Assembly (NCBI RefSeq): GCF_000317795.1
Contig: NC_019791.1
Span: forward strand, 806,001 to 870,000
Reading direction: 5' to 3'
DNA: 64,000 bases
Origin: Caldisphaera lagunensis DSM 15908
Lineage (GTDB): Archaea > Thermoproteota > Thermoprotei_A > Sulfolobales > Acidilobaceae
Positions 8,238 to 17,324 of the stretch are shown here, piece after piece (within the stretch, counting starts at the first letter, position 1; each line of letters begins with the position of its first letter). The notes under the pieces are model-generated. The model worked only from the letters and a program-made list of their open reading frames with translations. It had not been told where the DNA came from and ran no database searches. Position numbers and translations under genes: made by a program.

Positions 8238-11108
8238 TTAAGGCTTTTCCCACCACCAGAAGAATGATTCTAACCCATTAGTTATTGCTGGATTAGATTG
8301 CCAAGCCAGATTGTTTTGATATGCATTCATGTATGATCCTAGAATCCAGAATTTACTAGGTATCACTACATAAACATATAGATATAGATTTACAGCAGAT
8401 TGTTGGGCATTTTTAATTAAGGCTGAAGCATTGGCCCATCCTTGTTCATCGGCTAGATCTGCCTGTATTATTTCATTGTTTAATTGATTATATTGTTGAG
8501 CTTCCTGCCAAATTAATGCACCTATATATGTGTTATTTGTTTGATTGAATTTTAATGATAGCTGTTCAAGATAATTAACGTCTACTCCATCAGGACCTGC
8601 ATATATCCCACCTTGTTGATATATGAAAGGTAGCCAATACCATGTTACTGGAATTCCATTCCAATCCAAATAATATACTGGCATTGGATTTTCTCCAGGT
8701 ATCATATATGATATTATAGTTGAGAACGGCATGTATAATGGTTGAGCATTTATATTTGGATCCATTTCATGCAATGCTTGTGCCCACATCTCTGCTGCTG
8801 TGAAATCAACAGTATCACCACTTGATACAATAATTGGGAAGTATACTGATATGTTGTAAAATCCAGATTCTTCCATTAATTGTTTTGCATATGTTAAGTT
8901 AAATGTTGGGCAACCTGTTATCTCTGATGGTGGAACTGAATAATCAAGACCAGGTATTTGTATACCGCACCATGGCTGTCCTAGATTCATATGATATTTT
9001 GCATTGCCCAATACATCATTTATGTATTCTGTGTAATTGAATGCATATGCAAATGCCTCTCTAACTAATGGGTTTGCAAAGTAATATGATGGAATATGAT
9101 AAGATGGGTTTATTTGTTTTAGTAAAGGTTCACTTATATTAAAATTAAATGCAAACCACCACTCATTCAATGAAGGCTCAGAATACATTTTTATCTTACC
9201 TTGACTTTGCAATTGCATCAATGTGGGTATATATTGAGTAGGAGTGCTTTTTGGAAAAGTTACTATATCAGCTTGTCCACTAGCTAGCATGTTTATAGCA
9301 GTTGTTGGATCTTTTACCCAATCTACTATAACGGTATCATTAGGCTTTGGGAAGTATGTTATGTTATTGGGCCAGTATGGGTTTGGCTTTAATACAACGC
9401 TTTCTCCAGGTGTAAATGATGCTATATAATATGGTCCAGTAAAACCTGCATTTGATGATGGCCATTGAACTTGTGTATTATAATTACCAGCTATGCATGT
9501 TTGTTGATATTGATAAAATGCTTGAGCTAATTGAGTGAAGTTGTTATCATATAACCCTGTTAAATTTAATCCATCACCTACGCTCTCTAGCCATTTTGCG
9601 TCCATTACATAATCAAATGTTGTCATCATATTGAAGAAAAATGCTGGTGAAACAGGTTGTATTAAATGAAAAGTAACTGTGTTTGTTGCATTATCATAGG
9701 AAACAGAGTCTATTATCTCTTTAGCACCCAAGGAATCATTTGGAGAACTCACTATAAATGTAAACAATGTATAGTTAGGAACGGTGAAGGGTGCCAAATT
9801 TGTTCCAGATCCAGCTGGTATTCCACCAGCACACACTAATGCTCTTATCATACTATACCATACATCATATGCTGTTATAGGATCTCCATTAGATGCCTTT
9901 AAACCAGGTCTTATTTTAAATATGTAAATTGTATAATTTGGTGAAATTGCTCCATATAAATATCTAGCAGTTATGTTTGACCAATTACCAACAGTTGGTA
10001 TGTATTCTGCAAGCATAGGTATAAATTTAGTTGTACTTGATTGATAATACCACAATAATGCACCATAAATGTTGTTTATTATTTCATTACTAACCGTATC
10101 TGGGAATAAATCAGGATCAAATGTAAACGGTCCTCCTGGAACTACTTCAGCATCTACAATTACTCCTTGGTTAGGTATTGCAGATTGTGATGCATATAAG
10201 TTAAATGTTACATTGTTAGAGGTTACTGCTATAGTTTTATATGTAGTGTAATTATAAACCTTCCCATTTGATATATTTTCTGTTACAATGGTTAGGCTAA
10301 CTGAATATAACCCAGGTTGACTATAGGTTACATTAACGGGATTTAACTTTGGTTTCAGATATGTGGTATTACCAGATCCCGTTTTATACACTTGCAAAGC
10401 GTATCCTGTTGCATTTAAAGATGGGATTATTAGTGTAGAACCATTTCCAAAATTCCAAACGTATTCTTTTATGGTTATATTAATTCCTGAAGGAGGTTGT
10501 AAATAACCAGCATTTAATGTTAACTTTTCTCCTTCATTTATTACCGGTCCTATATTAGAAGTTATTACAGGTATTGTAATTAAAGATGCGTAAGTAGAAT
10601 TTAATATGTTTGGCAGCACTAAAATTTCTATTAAATTATTAGATGAACTACCCACAAGTTCTCCATTACTATTATATAAGTTATAGTATACCAAATATTG
10701 ACCTGGATAAATATATGTCAAATTCGCATATTGAGATGTGATTTTTTGCTGATTTCCAGCTCCATCAAATAATATTGCATAATAACCATTTTGTACAGAG
10801 CTTATAGTTATTAATAATGGAGAATTTGTTAATGCAGAATAACTTTCCGGAAGAGGCGGTGATAGCATATTTTGCGTACTTGTTGTTAGACTTGTTGAAG
10901 TAGTTTGAACCGTTGAAGTAGAGGTACTTGTCGTTGAAGTAGTTTGAACCGTTGAAGTACTAGTTGTTGTGCTTTTTGAAGACGGCTTTGCGGGCCCCTT
11001 TTTCATTGATAGCAATACTGCTGTTGATGCTCCTACTACAACTATTATTACTAAAATAATTACTAAAATATTTTTAGATATTGATCTATAATAATTCCCC
11101 CTAAACAT
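8238..11108 (-). CDS. Large ABC-type solute-binding protein with PKD-like domain
   Basis: 956 residues. An N-terminal membrane anchor (ILVIILVIIVVVGAST, about 15-33) is followed by a Ser/Thr-rich linker (about 40-80), as in surface-anchored archaeal binding proteins. Residues about 90-310 are beta-rich and include a PKD-like segment (EYVWNFGNGST, then PGLYSVSLTIV). The C-terminal two thirds match SBP_bac_5 (oligopeptide/sugar-binding) with KIRPGLKASNGDPITAYDVWYSMIRAL and later PLVREAFAYAFN. It probably delivers peptides or oligosaccharides to an ABC permease from outside the cell. No permease or ATPase genes are adjacent. The start is supported by GGTGGG 3 nt before ATG. Confidence 0.85.
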   Translation of the reverse strand: MFRGNYYRSISKNILVIILVIIVVVGASTAVLLSMKKGPAKPSSKSTTTSTSTVQTTSTTSTSTSTVQTTSTSLTTSTQNMLSPPLPESYSALTNSPLLITISSVQNGYYAILFDGAGNQQKITSQYANLTYIYPGQYLVYYNLYNSNGELVGSSSNNLIEILVLPNILNSTYASLITIPVITSNIGPVINEGEKLTLNAGYLQPPSGINITIKEYVWNFGNGSTLIIPSLNATGYALQVYKTGSGNTTYLKPKLNPVNVTYSQPGLYSVSLTIVTENISNGKVYNYTTYKTIAVTSNNVTFNLYASQSAIPNQGVIVDAEVVPGGPFTFDPDLFPDTVSNEIINNIYGALLWYYQSSTTKFIPMLAEYIPTVGNWSNITARYLYGAISPNYTIYIFKIRPGLKASNGDPITAYDVWYSMIRALVCAGGIPAGSGTNLAPFTVPNYTLFTFIVSSPNDSLGAKEIIDSVSYDNATNTVTFHLIQPVSPAFFFNMMTTFDYVMDAKWLESVGDGLNLTGLYDNNFTQLAQAFYQYQQTCIAGNYNTQVQWPSSNAGFTGPYYIASFTPGESVVLKPNPYWPNNITYFPKPNDTVIVDWVKDPTTAINMLASGQADIVTFPKSTPTQYIPTLMQLQSQGKIKMYSEPSLNEWWFAFNFNISEPLLKQINPSYHIPSYYFANPLVREAFAYAFNYTEYINDVLGNAKYHMNLGQPWCGIQIPGLDYSVPPSEITGCPTFNLTYAKQLMEESGFYNISVYFPIIVSSGDTVDFTAAEMWAQALHEMDPNINAQPLYMPFSTIISYMIPGENPMPVYYLDWNGIPVTWYWLPFIYQQGGIYAGPDGVDVNYLEQLSLKFNQTNNTYIGALIWQEAQQYNQLNNEIIQADLADEQGWANASALIKNAQQSAVNLYLYVYVVIPSKFWILGSYMNAYQNNLAWQSNPAITNGLESFFWWWEKP

Positions 11109-11401
11109 ATTCCCACCGTTTAGGTCTAAATATACAAAATTAGTAGAGATATTTAAATTTTTTGCTTAGTTTTGTATATATGAACATAATAGAATTACTT
11201 TATGATAGTTTTATTCTCGATTATTTCATTTGCATTTTATATGTTAAAATATTGTTTCATTTATTTATGGAATATAAAATACCCTTATGATTTTTAGAAC
11301 TACAATTTAGTAGATTAATATTAATAATTAAATATATTAAGGTATTTAATATTAAGATAAATTTTTAATTTTATATTAATAAAGATATCTGGGTGTATGC
11401 T

Positions 11402-13258
11402 TTGGTTTTGAGCAAAAGGTCTTTCACTATTGATGATATCCTTAATTTAACTACTATTAACGAAGTAAAAATATCCTCAAAAGGTAATATTGCGATATCT
11501 TATACAAAACCTGATGTTGACAAAAATAAAAATCTTAACTTTATTCATATAATAATGAATAATATGAAAGAAGCATTTTTGACTAGCGGAAGCGATTCGT
11601 CCCCTAGATGGTCACCTGATGGAGAAAAGATAGCATTTTTAAGTAGAAGGGAAGAGAGTGAAACAACTAAAGGTCAAGGCATTTATTTATATAACTTAAA
11701 TGGAGAACCAAGAAAAATAGCATGGTTCAAAAATGGTGTTATACAACTAGATTGGTTTGATGATAATAATTTAATTGCAATAGTTCCTAATAATGATAAA
11801 TTTTATGATGAAGATAACGATTATTACTATTCAGATAGATTACCATTTTGGAAAGATGATTCAAGTTTAATAGGTAATTATCTTTATACCATTTATTTAA
11901 TAAATATACATTCAGGACATTTAAATGAGATAAAAACAGAAAATAATTATATTTATGCAATAAGTTCATGTAATGGAGCCATATATTATTCAACACCAAT
12001 AGATTTTAGAGACCCCAATAAACAAAAATTGGTCAAAATAAACATAGAGAACAAGGAAGAAAGCATTGTTTTAGAGGCTTTTTCAATAGATTATCTGACT
12101 TGTATTAACAATACTTTATACGCTTTAATGCATAACAATGAAATAGGAATTTCTAGTCATTTAAAACTATATAAAATTGATAATAATGCTATTTGTTTAA
12201 GTTGTAATAAAATTGACAGAAACATTGTATCTATTTTAGGTGAATTCTTAGGTTCCATTGCTTTAATAGTTTATGATATGGGTTATTCTAAAATAATGAT
12301 CTATAAAAATGATGGATTCGAAGAAGTTATTAAAAATGGATACGTTATAGCTGGTAGCTCAAATAATGATAAGTTAGTATATGCATATACAGAACCAATA
12401 AAGGGTCCTGAGGTTTATTTATATGATAGTAAAACCTCTTATCAATTAACCCATTATAACGAATATTTGAATGATGTAAAATTATATGAGCCTAAACATG
12501 AGGTAATTAATGTTAATGGTAAGAGAATCGATGGATGGATTATAATGCCTGAAGGAAGTGATAAAAAGCCTTTAATCTTGTTTATACATGGAGGTCCTAA
12601 GGGATTTTATGGCTACAATTTCTATCCAGAAATGCAATTATTTGCATCAAATAATTATGCAATAGTATATGCAAATCCAACAGGAAGTGATAGTTATGAG
12701 GAAAAATTTGCTGATATAAGAGGAAAATATGGAGAAGAAGATTTCAATGAATTAATGCAATTCCTAAACTATGTTATAAACAATTATAATGTTGATAAAG
12801 AAAGAATGGCCGTTACTGGTATAAGTTATGGAGGTTTCATGACTAATGTATTTATAACAAAAACAAATTTGTTCAAAGCGGCTGTAAGTGAAAATGGAAT
12901 AGCAGATTGGATATCAGATTATTATGCCTCAGATATAGGTTATTGGTTTGATATAGATCAAATAGGTAAAACTCCATTCGATAATTTAGAAGAATATTTG
13001 AAGAAAAGTCCTGTTTATTCAATAAAAAACGTTACAACGCCTCTATTGCTAATACATAGTAACCAAGATTATAGATGTTTTGTTGATCAATCTTTAGCAA
13101 TGCATGTTTCATTACTTATGAACAACAAGGAAAGTAGATTAATCTTATTCACAAAAGGTAGTCATGGACATAGTTCAAAGGCTGAACCAAGGCATAGAAG
13201 GAAAAGATACCAAATCAAACTTGATTTTATTAATGAAAAATTGAAAAATAAATCTTGA
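11402..13258 (+). CDS. S9-family serine peptidase (acylaminoacyl-peptidase-like)
   Basis: About 618 residues: a beta-propeller first part (WSPDGEKIAFLSRR and similar blades, to about residue 350), then an alpha/beta hydrolase. The catalytic triad is visible: Ser in GISYGGF, Asp in SNQDYRCFVDQS and His in GSHGHSS. The oxyanion HGGP is also present. S9 acylaminoacyl peptidases release blocked N-terminal residues or short peptides in the cytoplasm. The start TTG 11402 is chosen because GGGTG lies 6 nt upstream. GTG 11393 overlaps that site. It is divergent from the solute-binding protein across about 290 bases of AT-rich DNA, so a link in peptide use is plausible but not shown. Confidence 0.9.
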   Translation: MVLSKRSFTIDDILNLTTINEVKISSKGNIAISYTKPDVDKNKNLNFIHIIMNNMKEAFLTSGSDSSPRWSPDGEKIAFLSRREESETTKGQGIYLYNLNGEPRKIAWFKNGVIQLDWFDDNNLIAIVPNNDKFYDEDNDYYYSDRLPFWKDDSSLIGNYLYTIYLINIHSGHLNEIKTENNYIYAISSCNGAIYYSTPIDFRDPNKQKLVKINIENKEESIVLEAFSIDYLTCINNTLYALMHNNEIGISSHLKLYKIDNNAICLSCNKIDRNIVSILGEFLGSIALIVYDMGYSKIMIYKNDGFEEVIKNGYVIAGSSNNDKLVYAYTEPIKGPEVYLYDSKTSYQLTHYNEYLNDVKLYEPKHEVINVNGKRIDGWIIMPEGSDKKPLILFIHGGPKGFYGYNFYPEMQLFASNNYAIVYANPTGSDSYEEKFADIRGKYGEEDFNELMQFLNYVINNYNVDKERMAVTGISYGGFMTNVFITKTNLFKAAVSENGIADWISDYYASDIGYWFDIDQIGKTPFDNLEEYLKKSPVYSIKNVTTPLLLIHSNQDYRCFVDQSLAMHVSLLMNNKESRLILFTKGSHGHSSKAEPRHRRKRYQIKLDFINEKLKNKS

Positions 13259-13311
13259 TCTTATGTTAATCTTTTTTATCTTCTGAAATATACTAAAAAC
13301 TTGTGAGCTAG

Positions 13312-14739
13312 ATGGTTAGAATTAACCTTCCTAAAAAAGAAATTAATACATTCTATGCATTTGCTGATAAAGAATTACCAGAAGAATATTGCAGAGGTCT
13401 TTCATGTTTTGTAAATAGAAACGAAAATATGGATTATTGGAATAAAGCTAAGGAACAAAATCCAAGGACATATTGTCTTGGTAAATGCTATTCTTCACCG
13501 TCTTCAACGAATGAAGATCCTAAGCCATTAATAGATATCATTTCTAAAGAGCCTGTTTTGGGAAATTATTTGAAAAATGGCATTTACTCATTAAAAGATT
13601 ATATAAAAATGGGTGGTATGAGCTCATACGAATATGCTATTACTTCTTTAAGCCAAAAAGATGTAATAAATGAAGTAAAGGTTTCATATTTAAGAGGTAG
13701 AGGAGGGGCAGGTTTTCCAACAGGATTAAAATGGGAATCAGCATATAATCAAAAAGAAGAAGAAAGATATTTAATTATAAATGGAGATGAAGGAGATCCT
13801 GGAGCGTTTAGCGATAGATTTTTGATGGAATATTCTCCATATTTAGTTATTGAAGGAGCTCTAATAGCAGCTTATGCTATAAACGCAAAGGAAATCTATT
13901 TCTATATAAGAAGAGAGTATCCAAAAAGCATTTCAAGGATAAAAAACGCTATAATAGAAATTAAAAATTACTTTAATGGTAAAAAAATTCCAAAAATAAA
14001 TGTAGAAATTGGAAAAGGAAGTTATGTAGTTGGAGAAGAAACAGCTTTAATAAATGCTATTATGGGTAGAAGACCTGAACCTAATTCAAGACCTCCTTAT
14101 CCAACTGAAAGAGGTCTTTTTGGCAAGCCTACTGTTGTTAATAATGTTGAAACAATATCAAACATACCATATATTATAAAAAATGGAGGCAAAAAATATT
14201 ATGATCTTGGTTTTTCAAAAAGTAGGGGGACAAAACTAATATCATTAAATTCATTATTTAAAAAACCCGGATTATATGAGGTAGAGTTTGGTATAACATT
14301 GGATGAAATAATAAAGAAAGCGGGGGGTTTAAAAAGAGGTAATTTAAAGGGTCTAATTATAGGAGCACCCTTATCAGGGATCATAACTCCAGAAGAACTA
14401 AATACAAAGCTTGGATATGAGGAATTAAAAGAAATAGGCTCATCTCTAGGACATGGAAATATCATAGCATTCAATGATGAAACAAAAATAGCCGATTTGC
14501 TTTATGAAATATTAGAATTCTCGTCTTATGAATCTTGTGGTAAATGTACTCCTTGTAGGTTAGGGACCAAGAAATTAAAGGATTTAATATCTAAGGGATA
14601 TTTTGAGAAAAATGAATTGAAAGAAGTAAATGATGTATTGTTAGCATTAAAGAATACAAGTCTTTGTGGGTTAGGAATTGGAACGGGAGATGTAGTATTT
14701 TCAATTTTAAATAAATATGGTAATGAGGTGATAAGATGA
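13312..14739 (+). CDS. NuoF-like FMN/Fe-S flavoprotein with short NuoE-like N-terminus
   Basis: 475 residues. Residues about 24-65 carry CRGLSC and CLGKC, a shortened version of the NuoE [2Fe-2S] pattern. The body is NuoF-like: the FMN/NAD glycine loop GRGGAGFPTGLKWE, NGDEGDPGAFSDR, GEETALINAIMGRR with PEPNSRPPYPT, an SLBB region and the N3 [4Fe-4S] motif ESCGKCTPCRLGT with a later Cys in SLCGLG. This is the NAD(P)-reacting electron entry or exit unit of complex I-type and soluble dehydrogenases. Its stop overlaps the next gene by 4 nt (ATGA), so the two products very likely form one complex. Confidence 0.88.
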   Translation: MVRINLPKKEINTFYAFADKELPEEYCRGLSCFVNRNENMDYWNKAKEQNPRTYCLGKCYSSPSSTNEDPKPLIDIISKEPVLGNYLKNGIYSLKDYIKMGGMSSYEYAITSLSQKDVINEVKVSYLRGRGGAGFPTGLKWESAYNQKEEERYLIINGDEGDPGAFSDRFLMEYSPYLVIEGALIAAYAINAKEIYFYIRREYPKSISRIKNAIIEIKNYFNGKKIPKINVEIGKGSYVVGEETALINAIMGRRPEPNSRPPYPTERGLFGKPTVVNNVETISNIPYIIKNGGKKYYDLGFSKSRGTKLISLNSLFKKPGLYEVEFGITLDEIIKKAGGLKRGNLKGLIIGAPLSGIITPEELNTKLGYEELKEIGSSLGHGNIIAFNDETKIADLLYEILEFSSYESCGKCTPCRLGTKKLKDLISKGYFEKNELKEVNDVLLALKNTSLCGLGIGTGDVVFSILNKYGNEVIR

Positions 14740-16733
14740 GGGTTAAAATTAATGGTATTGAATATAATTTTAATAAAAAGATTACTATTTTAAACGCGTT
14801 AAGAGATAATGGAATTGATGTTCCAACACTGTGTTATGATGAAAGACTAAATCCTTATGGTTCTTGTAGGCTTTGCTTAGTCAAAGTTAATGGAAAAGGA
14901 ATAATTACGTCTTGTAATAACTACATAAGCGATGGAATGGAAATAATTACAGATGATCCTGATGTTGAAATGCTAAGAAAAGAAAATTTGAAATTATTAG
15001 CTGAAAATTATCCTATAGGTTATAAAGATAAATATCCTGATAAAAAATTTCACGAATTGCTTAATAAATATGGGCTAGACGGCAATAAAAAGGTTGAAGA
15101 TGAAGGACTTTATGACAAAAGTCATCCTTATATTTATGTAAATATGAACAGATGCGTTAATTGTTATAATTGTGTCAGGGTATGTGAAGATGTGATAGGT
15201 AAGCTCGTTTGGAGGGTTGTTAATAGGGGTTATAATTCTTTAATTGTTGCAGAAGACGATAAATTAGGAAATAGTTCATGTATAAGTTGCAGGAGTTGTA
15301 TTGATGTATGTCCAAGCGGAGCTATAGAAGATTCTTTTGTTATAAATTATGGAAGTCCTAATAAATTTGTTGAATCTTCTTGTATTCTATGCTCAGCAAC
15401 GTGCCCAGTTAATGTCGGTATATCAAATGATAAACCTGTTATGATTAAAGGTGATGAAACAAAGTTAAAATATTCTGCAAATTGTATTGTTGGTAGATAT
15501 CAATGGGAGAATTTATATTATAGCAATGATAGAATTATGGAACCTTTGCTTAAATCAGGAAATAATTGGAAAAGGATAAAATATGAGGAAGCGTTAAACA
15601 TTTTAGCAAATAAGATCCAAGATTCAATAAAAAATTATGGACCAAACAGCGTTGGATTTGTAATAAGTAATAGAATAGCTCTTGAAGAATATTATTTGTT
15701 AAACAAATTAGTAAAAGAATTGATAAAGACTAATAATATATATAGCATAGTTGATCTTAATTATAATAATATAAGAGAATTATATTCAATTATAAAAGAA
15801 GAAAAACCTATAAAATTAAATGATATAGAAAAAATGGGCACAATAATCTCTATTGGTGATGTAGAAAGACATCATCCAGCAATATCATCTATGTTTAGAC
15901 AAGCTTGGTTAAGAGGTAAATCAAATCTTATTGTTATAGATGATATTGATGACTTTAGATCTATTCATGAGCAATCAGATGTTTACTTATATAATGAAAA
16001 GAAAGGTTTAATTAATTTGTTCAGAGCAATTGAAGCAAAATTAATTAAAGAAGGTAAATATGATAAGGATTACCTTAATAAACATGTAAATAATATTAAT
16101 GAGTTTCTTGATAAAATTAAATCTATAAATGTGGAGAAACAATATGAAGATATGGCCAATAATGTATTAAGCTATATAAATAAATTACCCATATCGATTT
16201 TTGTTGAAGTAGAGGAAGAAATGATTAATGAATTAATCAATTTGTATTTAATTTTGAAATCATCATATAGAAATGTTTATATTAATCCTTTAATTAAGGA
16301 TGGAGATGTTCTTGAATCGTTATATATTATTCAAAGAGAAAATGAAAATAAAACACATAAAGAAATAATTGATGAAATAGGAAACCTAAAGGTCTTGATA
16401 ATAATAGGAAACAATTTAGTTACATGGTCAACAAAAAGAGAGGAGTTAATGAAATCATTAGGTAAAATAGAATTTATAGCGGAAATAAGCCCAATAATTG
16501 ATACAACTGCTAGATATTTAGCAAAAATGGTTATCCCTTCATCTACATTTCTAGAAAAAGATGGACATTATTTATCTGAGGACTTTAATTTGAGAAAAGT
16601 TAATAAGGTTATTGAAAGAGAAGGTAAACAAGAATTTGATATTATAAATGACCTAATAATAAGATTAGGAGGGGAAAGACAAGAAAAAAACGAAGCTCTT
16701 AAAAATATAAAGAGTATGTTAAATTTTATCTAA
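14736..16733 (+). CDS. NuoG-like Fe-S/molybdopterin-fold protein lacking the active-site Cys
   Basis: 665 residues. The N-terminal [2Fe-2S] domain has CYDERLNPYGSCRLC and a later Cys. Two [4Fe-4S] clusters follow (CVNCYNCVRVCE and CISCRSCIDVCPSG). A further cluster in CILCSATC opens a MopB-type domain. In formate dehydrogenases the segment after TNN holds the active Cys or Sec. Here it reads TNNIYSIVDLNYNN with no Cys. The C-terminal molybdopterin-dinucleotide domain is missing or very short. This is what NuoG looks like: an electron-wire subunit without its own oxidoreductase chemistry. Together with the upstream flavoprotein it would link ferredoxin or AOR to NAD(P). Confidence 0.82.
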   Translation: MRVKINGIEYNFNKKITILNALRDNGIDVPTLCYDERLNPYGSCRLCLVKVNGKGIITSCNNYISDGMEIITDDPDVEMLRKENLKLLAENYPIGYKDKYPDKKFHELLNKYGLDGNKKVEDEGLYDKSHPYIYVNMNRCVNCYNCVRVCEDVIGKLVWRVVNRGYNSLIVAEDDKLGNSSCISCRSCIDVCPSGAIEDSFVINYGSPNKFVESSCILCSATCPVNVGISNDKPVMIKGDETKLKYSANCIVGRYQWENLYYSNDRIMEPLLKSGNNWKRIKYEEALNILANKIQDSIKNYGPNSVGFVISNRIALEEYYLLNKLVKELIKTNNIYSIVDLNYNNIRELYSIIKEEKPIKLNDIEKMGTIISIGDVERHHPAISSMFRQAWLRGKSNLIVIDDIDDFRSIHEQSDVYLYNEKKGLINLFRAIEAKLIKEGKYDKDYLNKHVNNINEFLDKIKSINVEKQYEDMANNVLSYINKLPISIFVEVEEEMINELINLYLILKSSYRNVYINPLIKDGDVLESLYIIQRENENKTHKEIIDEIGNLKVLIIIGNNLVTWSTKREELMKSLGKIEFIAEISPIIDTTARYLAKMVIPSSTFLEKDGHYLSEDFNLRKVNKVIEREGKQEFDIINDLIIRLGGERQEKNEALKNIKSMLNFI

Positions 16734-16748
16734 TAAATCCCTTAAAAG

Positions 16749-16758
16749 ATATAAATAC
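16749..16758 (+). promoter_or_regulatory. Putative TATA box for the ferredoxin-AOR pair
   Basis: ATATAAATAC lies in the 78-bp gap between the NuoG-like gene and the polyferredoxin gene, with a second TATA-like stretch at about 16773-16780. Either could drive the ferredoxin-AOR unit separately from the upstream pair. Confidence 0.4.
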
Positions 16759-16811
16759 ACAAATAATAAGAGTTATATTTTTTGGAGTACTAAGTAATTA
16801 TGGTGGTTTTA

Positions 16812-17324
16812 TTGGTAAAGATGCTGATGGCAATTCCTGATAGATGTACTGGATGTGGTAGATGCGAAGAAGCCTGTTCGTTTCAGCATTTTAATATAAT
16901 AGATCCATCATTATCGGCAATCCATGTCGTTAGACTTGAAAACGAACCATTAGATGCACCTACCTTTTGTATTGAATGCGGGTTATGTGCTATGCCTGGG
17001 GTTTGTCCTGAAAATGCAATATATAGAGACCCGAACACATTTGCAGTTTTAATAGATAGAAATAAATGTGATGGATGTACAAATTGCATAGTTGTCTGTC
17101 CTTATGGAGTTATTACCTTAGATCATATAGAAAAGAAAGCAGTTAAATGTGATTTATGTGGTGGAGATCCTCAATGTGTTAAGGCATGTCCTGAAAATGC
17201 TTTAGCATATATAGAAGCTAACGATGCAGCATATTATAAAAGGTATTTCTTTGCAGAGCTTCAGAAAAAAGGCATGGTTCCAATAGTTCCTTATCCTTCT
17301 CCAAGAACAAGGGAGGCGATATAA
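16812..17324 (+). CDS. Polyferredoxin electron-transfer subunit of aldehyde oxidoreductase
   Basis: About 170 residues rich in [4Fe-4S] motifs: CTGCGRCEEACSF, CIECGLC with a following CPENA, CDGCTNCIVVCPYG and CDLCGG...CVKACPENA. Four clusters are expected, as in HydN/CooF-type subunits. The gene ends directly at the ATG of the aldehyde:ferredoxin oxidoreductase, so it is its electron-transfer partner. The start is uncertain. TTG 16812 lies 5 nt after GGTGG. ATG 16800 and ATG 16821 are alternatives with poorer ribosome-binding sites. It acts in the cytoplasm. Confidence 0.88.
   Translation: MVKMLMAIPDRCTGCGRCEEACSFQHFNIIDPSLSAIHVVRLENEPLDAPTFCIECGLCAMPGVCPENAIYRDPNTFAVLIDRNKCDGCTNCIVVCPYGVITLDHIEKKAVKCDLCGGDPQCVKACPENALAYIEANDAAYYKRYFFAELQKKGMVPIVPYPSPRTREAI

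Noticed and set aside
14736-16733. Formate dehydrogenase alpha subunit
   Set aside because: The active-site Cys/Sec and the C-terminal pterin domain are missing; NuoG-like is the better description.
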